This document shows positions 54,860 through 63,998 of a stretch of DNA of 64,000 nucleotides, in pieces; positions within the stretch are counted from its first letter, which is position 1, and every line of letters begins with the position of its first letter. The notes under the pieces were generated by a model. That model was not told the origin of the DNA and made no database searches. It saw only the letters and a program-made list of their open reading frames with translations. Both the position numbers and the translations under genes were made by a program. Origin of the DNA: Roseibium aggregatum (GTDB taxonomy: Bacteria; Pseudomonadota; Alphaproteobacteria; Rhizobiales; Stappiaceae); assembly GCF_014692675.1 (NCBI RefSeq), contig NZ_JABFCZ010000014.1, positions 95,451-159,450 on the forward strand, in the 5' to 3' direction.

Positions 54860-55932
54860 TGAGCCCGTCCGCTGAAAAGAAATTAGCCGGGAAATCTATT
54901 GAGCTGCAGACGGTTGCCAAGGTGTGGGACGGGACGCGCGCGGTCGACGGCGTGTCGGTTCAGGTGCCCGCCGGTTCCTTCACGGCGCTGCTCGGACCGT
55001 CGGGCTGCGGCAAGTCGACGACCTTGCGGATGATCGCCGGACTGGAAACCGTGGACGAAGGACAGATCCTGATCGGGGGGGAGGATGTCTCCAGGCGTCC
55101 GTCTTCCCAGCGCGACCTGTCCATGGTGTTCCAGTCCTACGCCCTGTTCCCGCATCTGACCGTGGCGGAAAACATCGTCTTCGGCCTCAAGGTCCGCAAG
55201 GTTCCCAAGGCGGAACGTGCCGAGCGCCTGAAGAGGGTCGCCGACCTTCTGGGGCTCTCGCCCTATCTCGACCGTAAGCCAGCGCAACTGTCGGGCGGAC
55301 AGCAGCAGCGGGTGGCGCTGGGCCGGGCCATCATCGGCGAGAAGCCGATCTGTCTGATGGACGAGCCGCTGTCCAATCTGGATGCGAAGCTGCGCCACGA
55401 GATGCGGGTGGAAATCCGCGCGCTGCAGCAGCAGCTCGGCTTCACGATGGTCTATGTGACCCACGACCAGGTCGAGGCGATCACCATGGCCGACCAGGTG
55501 GTGCTGCTCAATCAGGGGCACCTCGAACAAGCCGCCACGCCGCGCGACCTCTACGAGAAACCGGGGACGCCGTTTGCCGCGCGCTTTATCGGCACGCCGC
55601 CGATGAACCTGCTGCCGGCAACTGCATTCGAACAGCTTGCCGGGGCCGGAACCCTGCAGCTCGGCATCCGCCCGGAGGCGATGCGCATCGATGAAAGAGG
55701 ACCGGTCCGGGCCCGGGTCCAGACCGTGGAATATCTCGGCGCCGACACGCTGGCCGACTGCCTGTTGGGAACGGCGCCGTTCCAGGTGCGGCTTTCCGGC
55801 GACAGCCGGGTCGTGCCGGGGGAGGACCTGTCGCTCGGCTTCGACACGGCGGACCTGCATGTCTTCGACGATGCCACCGGCGGACGCCGGGATGATCTGA
55901 TTTCAGAAATTGGAGCGCAGTTGCGCTCCTGA
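54859..55932 (+). CDS. Ugp/MalK-type ABC transporter ATP-binding protein
   Basis: The 357-residue ATPase has Walker A GPSGCGKST, signature SGGQQQRVALGRA, Walker B CLMDEPLSNLD and a C-terminal OB-like regulatory domain (MalK/UgpC class). The ATG at 54859 overlaps the deoR stop (TGATG). A longer frame upstream is shadow. Confidence 0.9.
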   Translation: MSPSAEKKLAGKSIELQTVAKVWDGTRAVDGVSVQVPAGSFTALLGPSGCGKSTTLRMIAGLETVDEGQILIGGEDVSRRPSSQRDLSMVFQSYALFPHLTVAENIVFGLKVRKVPKAERAERLKRVADLLGLSPYLDRKPAQLSGGQQQRVALGRAIIGEKPICLMDEPLSNLDAKLRHEMRVEIRALQQQLGFTMVYVTHDQVEAITMADQVVLLNQGHLEQAATPRDLYEKPGTPFAARFIGTPPMNLLPATAFEQLAGAGTLQLGIRPEAMRIDERGPVRARVQTVEYLGADTLADCLLGTAPFQVRLSGDSRVVPGEDLSLGFDTADLHVFDDATGGRRDDLISEIGAQLRS

Positions 55933-55998
55933 AAAGCTGTGCCGAAAGGCGCAGGACAGCCGCAATCTTGCGGGGGCTCAAACCAAGGATGATTTGAG

Positions 55999-57282
55999 AT
56001 GTTGAAGTCCACTCTCTTGAAGGCCGTTGCCGCGACGGCGCTTTCATTCAGCACCTGGGCCTCTGCCCAGGCTGTTGACCTGCAGTTCTATTTCCCGGTC
56101 GCCGTCGGCGGCAAGGCCGCCGAAACCATCCAGGGCCTGACCGACGCCTATGCCAAGGCGCATCCGGATGTGAACATCGACGCCGTCTATGCCGGCTCCT
56201 ACCAGGACACGGTCGCCAAGGCGATCACCGCATCGCGCGGCGGCAACCCGCCCCAGCTTTCGGTGATCCTGTCCACGGACATGTTCACCCTGATCGACGA
56301 AGACCTGATCATTCCCTTCGACGATTACCTGACGTCTGATGAGGACAAGAAGTGGATTGCGGGCTTCTATCCGGCGTTCATGGAAAACAGCCAGACCGGC
56401 GGCAAGACCTACGGCATCCCGTTCCAGCGCTCCACGCCGGTTCTCTACTGGAACAAGGAAGCCTTCAAGGAAGCGGGTCTCGATCCTGAAAAGGCGCCGG
56501 CCACCTGGGACGAAATGGTCGAGTACGGCAAAAAGCTCGTCAAGAAGGACGCGTCCGGCAACGTCACCCAGTGGGGCGTGCGCATTCCGTCCTCCGGTTT
56601 TCCCTACTGGCTGTTCCAGGGCCTGGCGATCGAAAACGGCGTGACCCTTGCCAATGCCGAAGGCAACAAGACCAACTTCGACGATCCGAAAGTGGTCGAA
56701 GCGCTTCAGTACCTCGTCGATCTCAGCACCAAGGACAAGGTCATGGCGCCGGGCATCATCGAGTGGGGCGCAACGCCGAAGGCCTTCTTCGAAGGTCAGA
56801 CCGCAATGATGTGGACCTCCACCGGCAACCTGACCAACGTGCGCGACAACGCTCCGTTCGACTTCGGCGTCGGCATGCTGCCGAAGAAGATGCAGCGCGG
56901 CGCGCCGACCGGCGGCGGCAACTTCTACCTGTTCAAGGGCGCGTCCGATGAACAGACCAAGGCGGCCGTCGAGTTCGTCAAGTGGATCACCGCACCGGAA
57001 CAGTCTGCCAAGTGGACCATGGCAACCGGCTACGTCGCTCCGCGTCCGGAAACCTGGGAAACCGACACCATGAAGAAATACGCCGAAGGCTTCCCGCAGG
57101 TGCTCGTGGCGCGTGACCAGCTCGAATTCGCCAAGGCAGAACTGTCGACCTACCAGAACCAGCGTGTCGTCAAGATCTTCAACGATGCTCTGGCAGCCGC
57201 CATCACCGGCAAGGAAACGCCGGAAGCGGCCCTGAAGGCAGCGCAGGCCCAGGCCGACGCGATCCTGGCGGAATACCGCTAA
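55999..57282 (+). CDS. UgpB-like ABC transporter substrate-binding protein
   Basis: The 427-residue cluster D binding protein has a signal peptide (ending ASAQA) and UgpB-like segments VYAGSYQDT and STPVLYWNKEAFKEAGLDPEKAP. The Trp-rich start of UgpB (WWH) is replaced by FYFP, so the ligand may not be glycerol-3-phosphate. It is the periplasmic receptor of this operon. Confidence 0.85.
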   Translation: MLKSTLLKAVAATALSFSTWASAQAVDLQFYFPVAVGGKAAETIQGLTDAYAKAHPDVNIDAVYAGSYQDTVAKAITASRGGNPPQLSVILSTDMFTLIDEDLIIPFDDYLTSDEDKKWIAGFYPAFMENSQTGGKTYGIPFQRSTPVLYWNKEAFKEAGLDPEKAPATWDEMVEYGKKLVKKDASGNVTQWGVRIPSSGFPYWLFQGLAIENGVTLANAEGNKTNFDDPKVVEALQYLVDLSTKDKVMAPGIIEWGATPKAFFEGQTAMMWTSTGNLTNVRDNAPFDFGVGMLPKKMQRGAPTGGGNFYLFKGASDEQTKAAVEFVKWITAPEQSAKWTMATGYVAPRPETWETDTMKKYAEGFPQVLVARDQLEFAKAELSTYQNQRVVKIFNDALAAAITGKETPEAALKAAQAQADAILAEYR

Positions 57283-57490
57283 GCCGACTTCGGAGGGCGG
57301 CGGTTGTCGTCGCTCTCCGGCTTGCATGGTCTGCGCTTTCGCGGGCCGGCCAGTTTCCCCGGGATGGGACTGCTCGGATGACGGGCGCAGAGGGTCGTGC
57401 CGCTGTCTGTCCTGTCGGCCCGTCCCGGGGAAACGCACTGAAGACCGCCTAGGTCTGTTGAACACACGCTCATTCGAGGCTGACGGGATC

Positions 57491-58378
57491 ATGCGTGACT
57501 GGACGTTGAAACGGGAATGGATTTACGGCTGGCTGCTGCTTCTGCCGGCGATGGTGTTTCTGTTCGCCTTCACCCATGTCCCGGCGGTGACCACGCTGAT
57601 CAACAGTTTCTTCTCAACGCCGCGCGGGCGCCGGCCGGCCAAGTTTCTGGGGCTTGCCAATTACGACCGGATGCTGAATGACCCGGTGTTCTGGAAGGTG
57701 CTTTGGAACAATCTGTGGTTCGCGCTCGGCACGATCCCGGTTTCCATCGGGCTCGCGATTCTCATGGCGCTGTGGGTCAATGAAAAGCTCGCAGGCCGCG
57801 GCTTCGTGCGCATGGCCTATTTCACGCCAACGGTTCTGCCGCTGATCGCCGTCGCCAATATCTGGCTGTTCTTCTATACGCCCGGTTTCGGCCTGTTCGA
57901 CCAGCTGTTCGGCGCCCTGTTCGGCACGGCCCACACGAACTGGCTCGGGAACCAGGCAACCGCGCTCAACGCGGTCATGGTCGTCACGATCTGGAAGGAG
58001 GCCGGGTTCTTCATGATCTTCTATCTGGCGGCCCTGCAGGCGATCCCGGTTTCGCTAAAGGAAGCCGCCGAGATCGAAGGCGCGGGACGCTGGACGGTGT
58101 TCTGGAAGATCACTTTTCCGCTGCTCATGCCGACGACCCTGTTCGTCTCGGTCAATGCGGTCATCAATTCCTTCCGGCTGGTGGACCACATCTTCATCCT
58201 GACCGACGGGGGTCCCGACAACGCGTCGTCGCTGCTGTTGTTCTACATTTACGAGACCGCATTCCGTTATTGGGAGACCGGCTATGCGGCGACCCTGACC
58301 GTCGCCCTGCTGGTGTTGCTGTCCGCACTTGCCATCGGCCAGTTCTTCTTCTTCGACCGCAAGGTGCACTACAAATGA
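57491..58378 (+). CDS. UgpA-like ABC transporter permease
   Basis: The 295-residue permease has six predicted segments and the EAA loop SLKEAAEIEGAGRWTVFWKITFPLL. The ATG at 57491 was chosen because the protein starts MRDWTLKREW there. Its stop overlaps the next permease ATG (ATGA). Confidence 0.88.
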   Translation: MRDWTLKREWIYGWLLLLPAMVFLFAFTHVPAVTTLINSFFSTPRGRRPAKFLGLANYDRMLNDPVFWKVLWNNLWFALGTIPVSIGLAILMALWVNEKLAGRGFVRMAYFTPTVLPLIAVANIWLFFYTPGFGLFDQLFGALFGTAHTNWLGNQATALNAVMVVTIWKEAGFFMIFYLAALQAIPVSLKEAAEIEGAGRWTVFWKITFPLLMPTTLFVSVNAVINSFRLVDHIFILTDGGPDNASSLLLFYIYETAFRYWETGYAATLTVALLVLLSALAIGQFFFFDRKVHYK

Positions 58379-59196
58379 GCCGGCCCGCGTTTTCTCTCGA
58401 TCGGATCCTGAATACGTCGGCGGCCTGGGCGCTCGGCCTCCTGTGGATCCTGCCGCTCGCCTATGCGGTTTGGACCGCGATTCACCCGGCGGCCTTCGAG
58501 GCCCGCTTCGTCCTGACGGCTCCGCTGACCCTGGAGAACTTCGTCAAGGCGTGGCAGGCCGCACCGTTTGCGCGGTATTTCCTGAACACCTTCCTCCTGG
58601 TGACGATGATCCTCGCCTGCCAGTTCTTCCTCGGCACGCTCGCGGCCTATGCCTTTGCCCGGTTCAGGTTTCCCGGCCGGTCGGTGCTGTTCGCGCTGGT
58701 CCTGCTGCAGCTGCTCGTCATGCCGGACATCCTGATCGTGGAAAACTACAAGACGATGCGGATGCTCGATCTGGTCGACACGATCCCGGCGATCGCGCTG
58801 CCCTATATCGCCTCCGGCTTCGGCATCTTCCTCTTACGCCAGACCTTCATGACCGTGCCGAAGGAACTGGACGAGGCGGCGCGCGTGGAAGGCGCCTCCT
58901 TCATGGGGATCCTCTGGAAGGTCTATATCCCGCTCGCCAAGCCGACCTACCTGGCCTACGGCCTCGTGTCGGTCAGCCACCACTGGAACAATTTCCTCTG
59001 GCCGCTGATCGTGACCAATTCGGTCGAGACCCGGCCGGTCACCGTGGGGCTCAGCATCTTTTCGGCAATCGATTCCGGCATCGAATGGTCGGTGATCAAC
59101 GCGGCGACCCTGATGACCTCCGGCCCGCTGCTGATTGCCTTCCTGCTGTTCCAGCGCCAGTTCGTGCAGAGCTTCATGCGGGCCGGCATCAAGTAG
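58375..59196 (+). CDS. UgpE-like ABC transporter permease
   Basis: The 273-residue permease has the EAA loop PKELDEAARVEGASFMGILWKVYIPL. The ATG at 58375 overlaps the upstream stop. It forms the membrane pair with the previous gene. Confidence 0.88.
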   Translation: MSRPAFSLDRILNTSAAWALGLLWILPLAYAVWTAIHPAAFEARFVLTAPLTLENFVKAWQAAPFARYFLNTFLLVTMILACQFFLGTLAAYAFARFRFPGRSVLFALVLLQLLVMPDILIVENYKTMRMLDLVDTIPAIALPYIASGFGIFLLRQTFMTVPKELDEAARVEGASFMGILWKVYIPLAKPTYLAYGLVSVSHHWNNFLWPLIVTNSVETRPVTVGLSIFSAIDSGIEWSVINAATLMTSGPLLIAFLLFQRQFVQSFMRAGIK

Positions 59197-59309
59197 CCCG
59201 GTCCCTCCCTTCTGGCGGCTGGTGAACTGTTTCGCATGAACTTGGGCTTGCCGCTCCCGTGTCCGCTCCGGTAACAAATGGCGGACAATGTCATTCGGGG
59301 AGAAGCGAG

Positions 59310-60572
59310 ATGACCGGCGATCCGCGCGAATTTCTGCGGGCCTTGTTCGACAAGGCGGTCGAGGTCGCCGATCCCATGCGCAGTCTTGCAGCCTTCCTGC
59401 CGGAAAAGCCCGAAGGACGGGTGGTCGTCATCGGTGCCGGCAAGGCATCGGCGCGGATGGCGGAAGCCGTCGAGGCCGAATGGGGGCCGTGCGAGGGGCT
59501 TGTGATCACCCGCTACGGCTACGGGCGTCCTTGCCAGGGGATCGAGATCGTGGAAGCCGCACACCCTGTTCCCGATCAGGCCGGCCTCGATGCGACCAAG
59601 CGCATGCTCAACCTGCTTGAGGGGCTTGGCGAAGACGATTTCGTGGTGGCGCTGATTTCAGGCGGGGCTTCCGCGTTGCTGATCGCGCCGTTCGAACCGA
59701 TTACGCTTGCCGAAAAGCAGGCGGTGAATGCGGCGCTTTTGGCCTCCGGTGCGCCGATCGGCCAGATGAACGTTGTCCGCAAGCATCTGAGCCGGGTGAA
59801 GGGCGGGCAACTGGCGGCTGCCGCCTATCCGGCGCGCATGCTGACGCTGTTGATTTCGGATGTTCCGGGCGACGATCCGGCCTCCATCGGATCGGGTCCG
59901 ACGGTGGGCGATGCCAGCACGGCCAATGACGCGCGCAAGATCCTGGAGCATTGGCATATCGACCTGCCGGGATCCGTCGCCACGGTGCTGGGCACGGGCA
60001 ATGGCGTTCTGGCGCCTGACGCTCCTGAGCTTGCACGCACCGAGAATAGGATCGTTGCGGCGCCCTCCCAGTCCCTGCAAGCAGCCGCCGGCCTTGTCCG
60101 CGATGCGGGATACCGCGTGGAGATCCTGGGCGACGCGCTGGAAGGCGAGGCGCGGGAGGTGGCAAAACACCATGCCGATCTGGCATTGAAGCGGCAGTCG
60201 AAGATGGCGCCCGGCGACCAGCCGCTCGTGCTCCTGTCCGGCGGCGAGCTGACGGTGACCCGCAGAGGCGACGGCATCGGCGGTCCGAATGCGGAATACG
60301 CGCTTGCGCTGGCCCTGGCGCTCGGCGGCAAACCGGGTATTCATGCGATTGCCTGCGACACCGATGGCGTCGACGGGGCGGCGGAGGTGGCCGGCGCCCT
60401 GATCGATCCGCAGACGCTGGCGCGGGCGGCCGCACTCGGGACCGATCCGCAAGCCTCGCTGGATCGCAACGACGCACACAGTTTCTTCGGCCAGCTCGGA
60501 GATCAGGTGGTCCCGGGGCCGACGCTGACGAATGTCAACGACTTCCGGGCGATCCTGATCGAACCGGCCTGA
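59310..60572 (+). CDS. Glycerate 2-kinase (MOFRL/DUF4147 family)
   Basis: The 420-residue protein has the DUF4147 N-terminal domain (GAGKASARMAEAVEAEWG, LISGGASALLIAPFEP) and MOFRL C-terminal domain (NAEYALALALALGG, ACDTDGVDG). It phosphorylates D-glycerate to 2-phosphoglycerate. GGGGAG precedes the ATG at 59310. Position after the transporter suggests its substrate is degraded through glycerate, which is inference. Confidence 0.88.
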   Translation: MTGDPREFLRALFDKAVEVADPMRSLAAFLPEKPEGRVVVIGAGKASARMAEAVEAEWGPCEGLVITRYGYGRPCQGIEIVEAAHPVPDQAGLDATKRMLNLLEGLGEDDFVVALISGGASALLIAPFEPITLAEKQAVNAALLASGAPIGQMNVVRKHLSRVKGGQLAAAAYPARMLTLLISDVPGDDPASIGSGPTVGDASTANDARKILEHWHIDLPGSVATVLGTGNGVLAPDAPELARTENRIVAAPSQSLQAAAGLVRDAGYRVEILGDALEGEAREVAKHHADLALKRQSKMAPGDQPLVLLSGGELTVTRRGDGIGGPNAEYALALALALGGKPGIHAIACDTDGVDGAAEVAGALIDPQTLARAAALGTDPQASLDRNDAHSFFGQLGDQVVPGPTLTNVNDFRAILIEPA

Positions 60573-60600
60573 CGGTCCGCGTGCTGCCGACCTGACCCGC

Positions 60601-60633
60601 AAAATAAAACGCCCGGAAAGAATTCCGGGCGTT
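60601..60633 (-). terminator. Terminator between glycerate kinase and ligB
   Basis: AACGCCCGGAA (60608-60618) pairs with TTCCGGGCGTT (60623-60633). The A-rich left side gives a U-tract on the minus strand, ending the ligAB unit; it may also act weakly on the plus strand. Confidence 0.8.
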
Positions 60634-60656
60634 GTTATGGGTGATAGTCCGCTCCG

Positions 60657-61505
60657 TCAGGCCGCGCATTCCAGCAGCAGCGTGCCGGCCGCGGTATTGG
60701 AAATCGGAATGTGGTAGTTGCGCGTGATCTCGTTGACATCGTCGCCGAGCGCGCCGCGCATCATCATCCACATCAGGAATTCGGTGCCCTGGGCGCCGGC
60801 CTTTTCGACCAGCTCCATGCGGGTGATCTTGGTCAGCTCTTCCGGATTGTGGACGATGTTTTCCAGGCAGTACTGGTCGAACTCCTTGTTGATGAAGCCC
60901 GCACGCTGGCCATCGAGCTGATGCGACAAGCCGCCGGTGCCGAGAACGACGATCTTTGCGTCTTCCGGGAAGGACCGCAGGGCCTTGCCGAGTGCCTTGC
61001 CGAAGTTCAACGCGCGATGCAGCGTCGGTATCGGATGCTGCACGGTGTTGGCCGAGATCGGCACGCAACGCGGCATGTCCGGATGGTGCGGAGCGCCGGG
61101 CCAGAACAGCTGCATCGGCACCACAAAACCGTGGTCGACGGCCAGTTCCTGACAGGAGGTAATGTCGAACTCGTCGGCAACCATGGATTCGATGATGTGC
61201 CAGGAGAGCTCCAGTGCGCCCGGGAACGGGTCGAGCGACGGCAGTCCCCAGCCCTCATCCTCGTTCTTGTATTCATGCGCCGCGCCGATAGCGAAGGTCG
61301 GCATCTTGTCGAGAAAGAAGCCGAGGCCGTGGTCATTGTAGATATTGATCACGTAGTCGGGCTTGTGTTCCTTGATCCAGGCATGGACCTTGGGATAGCC
61401 GTCGAAGAAAGGCTTCCAGTAGGGATCGTCATAGAGCTCCTTCTGGATCGCGTTGCCGACGGCGGGAATGTGAGAGGTGGTGATGCCACCGAGAACCTTG
61501 GCCAT
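60657..61505 (-). CDS. ligB: Protocatechuate 4,5-dioxygenase beta subunit LigB
   Basis: The 282-residue type II extradiol dioxygenase has the iron ligands His12, His59 and Glu242 and catalytic His195, at the same numbers as in Sphingobium LigB. With LigA it opens protocatechuate between carbons 4 and 5, giving 4-carboxy-2-hydroxymuconate semialdehyde. It follows ligA by 12 bases. Confidence 0.92.
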   Translation of the reverse strand: MAKVLGGITTSHIPAVGNAIQKELYDDPYWKPFFDGYPKVHAWIKEHKPDYVINIYNDHGLGFFLDKMPTFAIGAAHEYKNEDEGWGLPSLDPFPGALELSWHIIESMVADEFDITSCQELAVDHGFVVPMQLFWPGAPHHPDMPRCVPISANTVQHPIPTLHRALNFGKALGKALRSFPEDAKIVVLGTGGLSHQLDGQRAGFINKEFDQYCLENIVHNPEELTKITRMELVEKAGAQGTEFLMWMMMRGALGDDVNEITRNYHIPISNTAAGTLLLECAA

Positions 61506-61517
61506 GATCTGTCCTCC

Positions 61518-61874
61518 TCAAGCCTGGCTGGCGAGGAATTCCTTGAATTCCTCGGTGGTTTTTCCGGTCTGCAGACCGCCGACATCCTGCACCGACAGCT
61601 TGAAGATGCCGGCGAATTTGGCGAGGTAGTAGATGTTCCCGCCGGCGTCGATCAGTCCGAGCACGTCGCGTTTGCGGATCGCCTCTTTCTGCTGATCGTT
61701 CAGGCCGTATTTTTCCATATAGGCTTCTTCGTCGGCCAGGAACGCTTCCCGGTTCTCGGCCTTGTTGAACGAGTAGCACATCTTGTTCAGCGCATAGCCT
61801 TTCATGGCCTGCTTGCCGTCGAAGATCGTCGTTCCCGGAATATCGATGTGATAGTGAAAACCTGGTTGGTCCAT
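61518..61874 (-). CDS. ligA: Protocatechuate 4,5-dioxygenase alpha subunit LigA
   Basis: The 118-residue helical subunit (GYALNKMCYSFNKAENREAF) caps the LigB active site. GGAGGAAAAGG before the ATG at 61874 fixes the start over an upstream Met. It is the first gene of the ligAB unit. Confidence 0.92.
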   Translation of the reverse strand: MDQPGFHYHIDIPGTTIFDGKQAMKGYALNKMCYSFNKAENREAFLADEEAYMEKYGLNDQQKEAIRKRDVLGLIDAGGNIYYLAKFAGIFKLSVQDVGGLQTGKTTEEFKEFLASQA

Positions 61875-61900
61875 GACCTTTTCCTCCTGCACTTTCCTTA

Positions 61901-61943
61901 TGTATACACGGGTGCAAAGAGGTGCTGATTTGACCTAAATCAA
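61901..61943. promoter_or_regulatory. ligAB upstream region: TGTATACA palindrome and FNR/FixK-like box
   Basis: TGTATACA (61901-61908) is a perfect palindrome. TTGACCTAAATCAA (61930-61943) matches the FNR/FixK pattern TTGA-N6-TCAA. The latter is centred about 62 bases upstream of the ligA ATG. Either could be the binding site of a regulator of ligAB. Confidence 0.5.
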
Positions 61944-62289
61944 GCGGCCTGGGCGCGGGTATGAGAATGAATACCCTTTACGCAAAACTTATACCTGACC
62001 TGCTCTCCTGGTCGGGCTGAGACATTCTCACATTTCCACACCAGCCGTACCGAGGGGATCGGAATGGTAACCATCCCGGCCTTCCGGAAATGTGGCGAGG
62101 TGGATTGGATCACCCGGACTTCGCCGTGTGATGACGCAGTCTGTGAGGGTAAGCCTTGCCATTTCCCCATGTCGTTGCACGGCGACGTCCGGGCAATCCA
62201 CTCGCATCGATCAAACGGCAAGAAAGACGAAGTGGTGTGATGCCGTCGCCTGGCTGGACGGGCAAATCGCGAAAACGAAGGCTGCATAA
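61944..62289. other. Gene-free stretch upstream of ligAB
   Basis: No convincing gene, RNA or repeat was found. Short open frames on both strands have no ribosome binding sites or family features. Confidence 0.45.
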
Positions 62290-62322
62290 CAAAAAAAGCC
62301 CGGATCGCGGAGCGTCCGGGCT
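62290..62322 (-). terminator. Terminator of the ligK-ligI unit
   Basis: AGCCCGGA (62297-62304) pairs with TCCGGGCT (62315-62322). Seven A at 62290-62296 give the U-tract on the minus strand, 50 bases past the ligI stop. Confidence 0.85.
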
Positions 62323-62371
62323 ATATGCTTTTTAAATTTGCTTTGGCGGATCCGGCGTGCGTCCCGCGGGC

Positions 62372-63241
62372 TCAGCCCCAGTAAAGCCGCATCGGATTGT
62401 CGATGAGCAGTGCCTTTTGCAGGGCCTCGGTGGGTGCGATCCGCGGAATGAAATCGACCAGCTTGCCGTCGTCCGGCACGTGGGATTTCATGTTCGGATG
62501 CGGCCAGTCGGTGCCCCAGATGACCCGGTCCGGGAACCGCTCGACGAGCGCCTTGCCATAAGGGACGACATCGTCATAGGGCGGGCCCGCGACGGTCAGG
62601 CGCTCCGGACAGGTGACCTTGGTCCAGATGTTTTCGTTGTCCTGGAGCAGGTTGACGAACCGTTGGAAATCGGGGTGGTCGACCCCCTTGGTCACGTCCG
62701 GCCGGCCCATGTGATCGACCACGATGGTGGTCGGAAGCTGTTTCAGGAACGGCGTCAGGTCTTCCAGGTCGGGGGCTTCGAAATAGACGACGATGTGCCA
62801 GCCGAATTCCTTGATCTTCTCGGCAATGCCGAGGAAGACGTCCTTCGGGGTGTTGTCGACCAGGCGCTTGACGAAGTTGAAGCGCACGCCGCGCACGCCG
62901 GCCTGATCCATTTCTGCAAGTTCGGCTTCGGTAATGTCGGGGCCGACGCTGGCAATGCCGCGCGCCTTGTCGCCGGCGGCCTTGAGCGCATCGACCAGGG
63001 CGCGGTTGTCCTTGCCGTGGCAGGTGGCCTGCACGATCACGTTGCGGTCAAAGCCGAGATAGTCGCGCAGTTCGAACAGCTTTTCCTTGGGCGCATCGCA
63101 AGGGGTGTACTTGCGCTCCGGCGCGTAAGGAAAAACGTCCGCCGGGCCGAACACGTGACAATGGGCGTCAACGGCGCCTGCCGGCAGCTTGAAGGCCGGC
63201 TTCGACGGATTGGGGTGGAACGGAAGATAATCTTTATCCAT
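62372..63241 (-). CDS. ligI: 2-pyrone-4,6-dicarboxylate hydrolase LigI
   Basis: The 289-residue amidohydrolase has AHCHVFGP (His27, His29) and IWGTDWPHPN (Asp245), the LigI pattern in which the catalytic Asp is in GTDWPHPN. It hydrolyses 2-pyrone-4,6-dicarboxylate to 4-oxalomesaconate in the 4,5-cleavage route. It lies 64 bases downstream of ligK. Confidence 0.9.
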   Translation of the reverse strand: MDKDYLPFHPNPSKPAFKLPAGAVDAHCHVFGPADVFPYAPERKYTPCDAPKEKLFELRDYLGFDRNVIVQATCHGKDNRALVDALKAAGDKARGIASVGPDITEAELAEMDQAGVRGVRFNFVKRLVDNTPKDVFLGIAEKIKEFGWHIVVYFEAPDLEDLTPFLKQLPTTIVVDHMGRPDVTKGVDHPDFQRFVNLLQDNENIWTKVTCPERLTVAGPPYDDVVPYGKALVERFPDRVIWGTDWPHPNMKSHVPDDGKLVDFIPRIAPTEALQKALLIDNPMRLYWG

Positions 63242-63305
63242 TGGAACGTCTGTCCTGTGATTTTTTTAAAGCGGAAGAAGTCCGATTGGTGAGTAGGCGC
63301 TCACC

Positions 63306-63998
63306 TCAGACATACTTCAATCCCTTTTCGGCAAGGCGGCCGCGCATGTTGTAGATGTCGAGGCCGAGTTCGCCGGCGGCCAGGCGCTTGCGCTTGTCCT
63401 CTTCCGCCGCCTCGCGGGCGCGGGCCTTTTCCAGAACCGCTTCCGCCTCCTCGCGGCGGACCACGCACACCCCGTCATCGTCGGCGACGATGATGTCGCC
63501 CGGGTTGACCAGCTGGTTGGCGCAGACCACCGGCACGTTCACCGAGCCCAGCGTCTCCTTCACGGTCCCTTGCGCGAACACCGCCTTCGACCACACCGGA
63601 AAGCCCATCTCCGTCAGGTCGCGCACGTCGCGCACGCCTGCGTCGATCACAAGGCCGATGCCGCCGCGCGCCTGCATGGAGGTGGCAAGCAGGTCGCCGA
63701 AATAGCCGTCCTCGCACGGGCTCGTCGGCGCCAGCACCAGCATGTCGCCGGCCTGCACCTGCTCGATCGCCACATGCACCATCCAGTTGTCGCCCGGAGG
63801 CGCGGAGATGGTGACGGCAGACCCGGCAATCCGGGCGCCGGAATAGATCGGCCGCATGTAAGAGGCCAGCAGGCCTTTACGCCCCTGCGCCTCGTGCACG
63901 GTCGCAACCCCGCATGCGCCAAGGGCCGCGATCACTTGCTTGTCGGCGCGCTCGATCTTCTGAACGACCACGCCCGACTGGGTCACCGCGCCGGCCAT
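63306..63998 (-). CDS. ligK: 4-carboxy-4-hydroxy-2-oxoadipate aldolase LigK
   Basis: The 230-residue RraA-fold class II aldolase has Asp102, Arg123 and Asp124 ([16 protein letters not shown]), the residues used by characterised members. It splits 4-carboxy-4-hydroxy-2-oxoadipate into pyruvate and oxaloacetate. The start at 63998 is two bases from the window end; an earlier start beyond the window cannot be excluded, though length fits the family. Confidence 0.88.
   Translation of the reverse strand: MAGAVTQSGVVVQKIERADKQVIAALGACGVATVHEAQGRKGLLASYMRPIYSGARIAGSAVTISAPPGDNWMVHVAIEQVQAGDMLVLAPTSPCEDGYFGDLLATSMQARGGIGLVIDAGVRDVRDLTEMGFPVWSKAVFAQGTVKETLGSVNVPVVCANQLVNPGDIIVADDDGVCVVRREEAEAVLEKARAREAAEEDKRKRLAAGELGLDIYNMRGRLAEKGLKYV

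Noticed and set aside
61940..62287. 115-residue minus-strand frame upstream of ligA
   Set aside because: It would end close to the FNR-like box, has no ribosome binding site or recognisable domain, and its start overlaps the terminator region.
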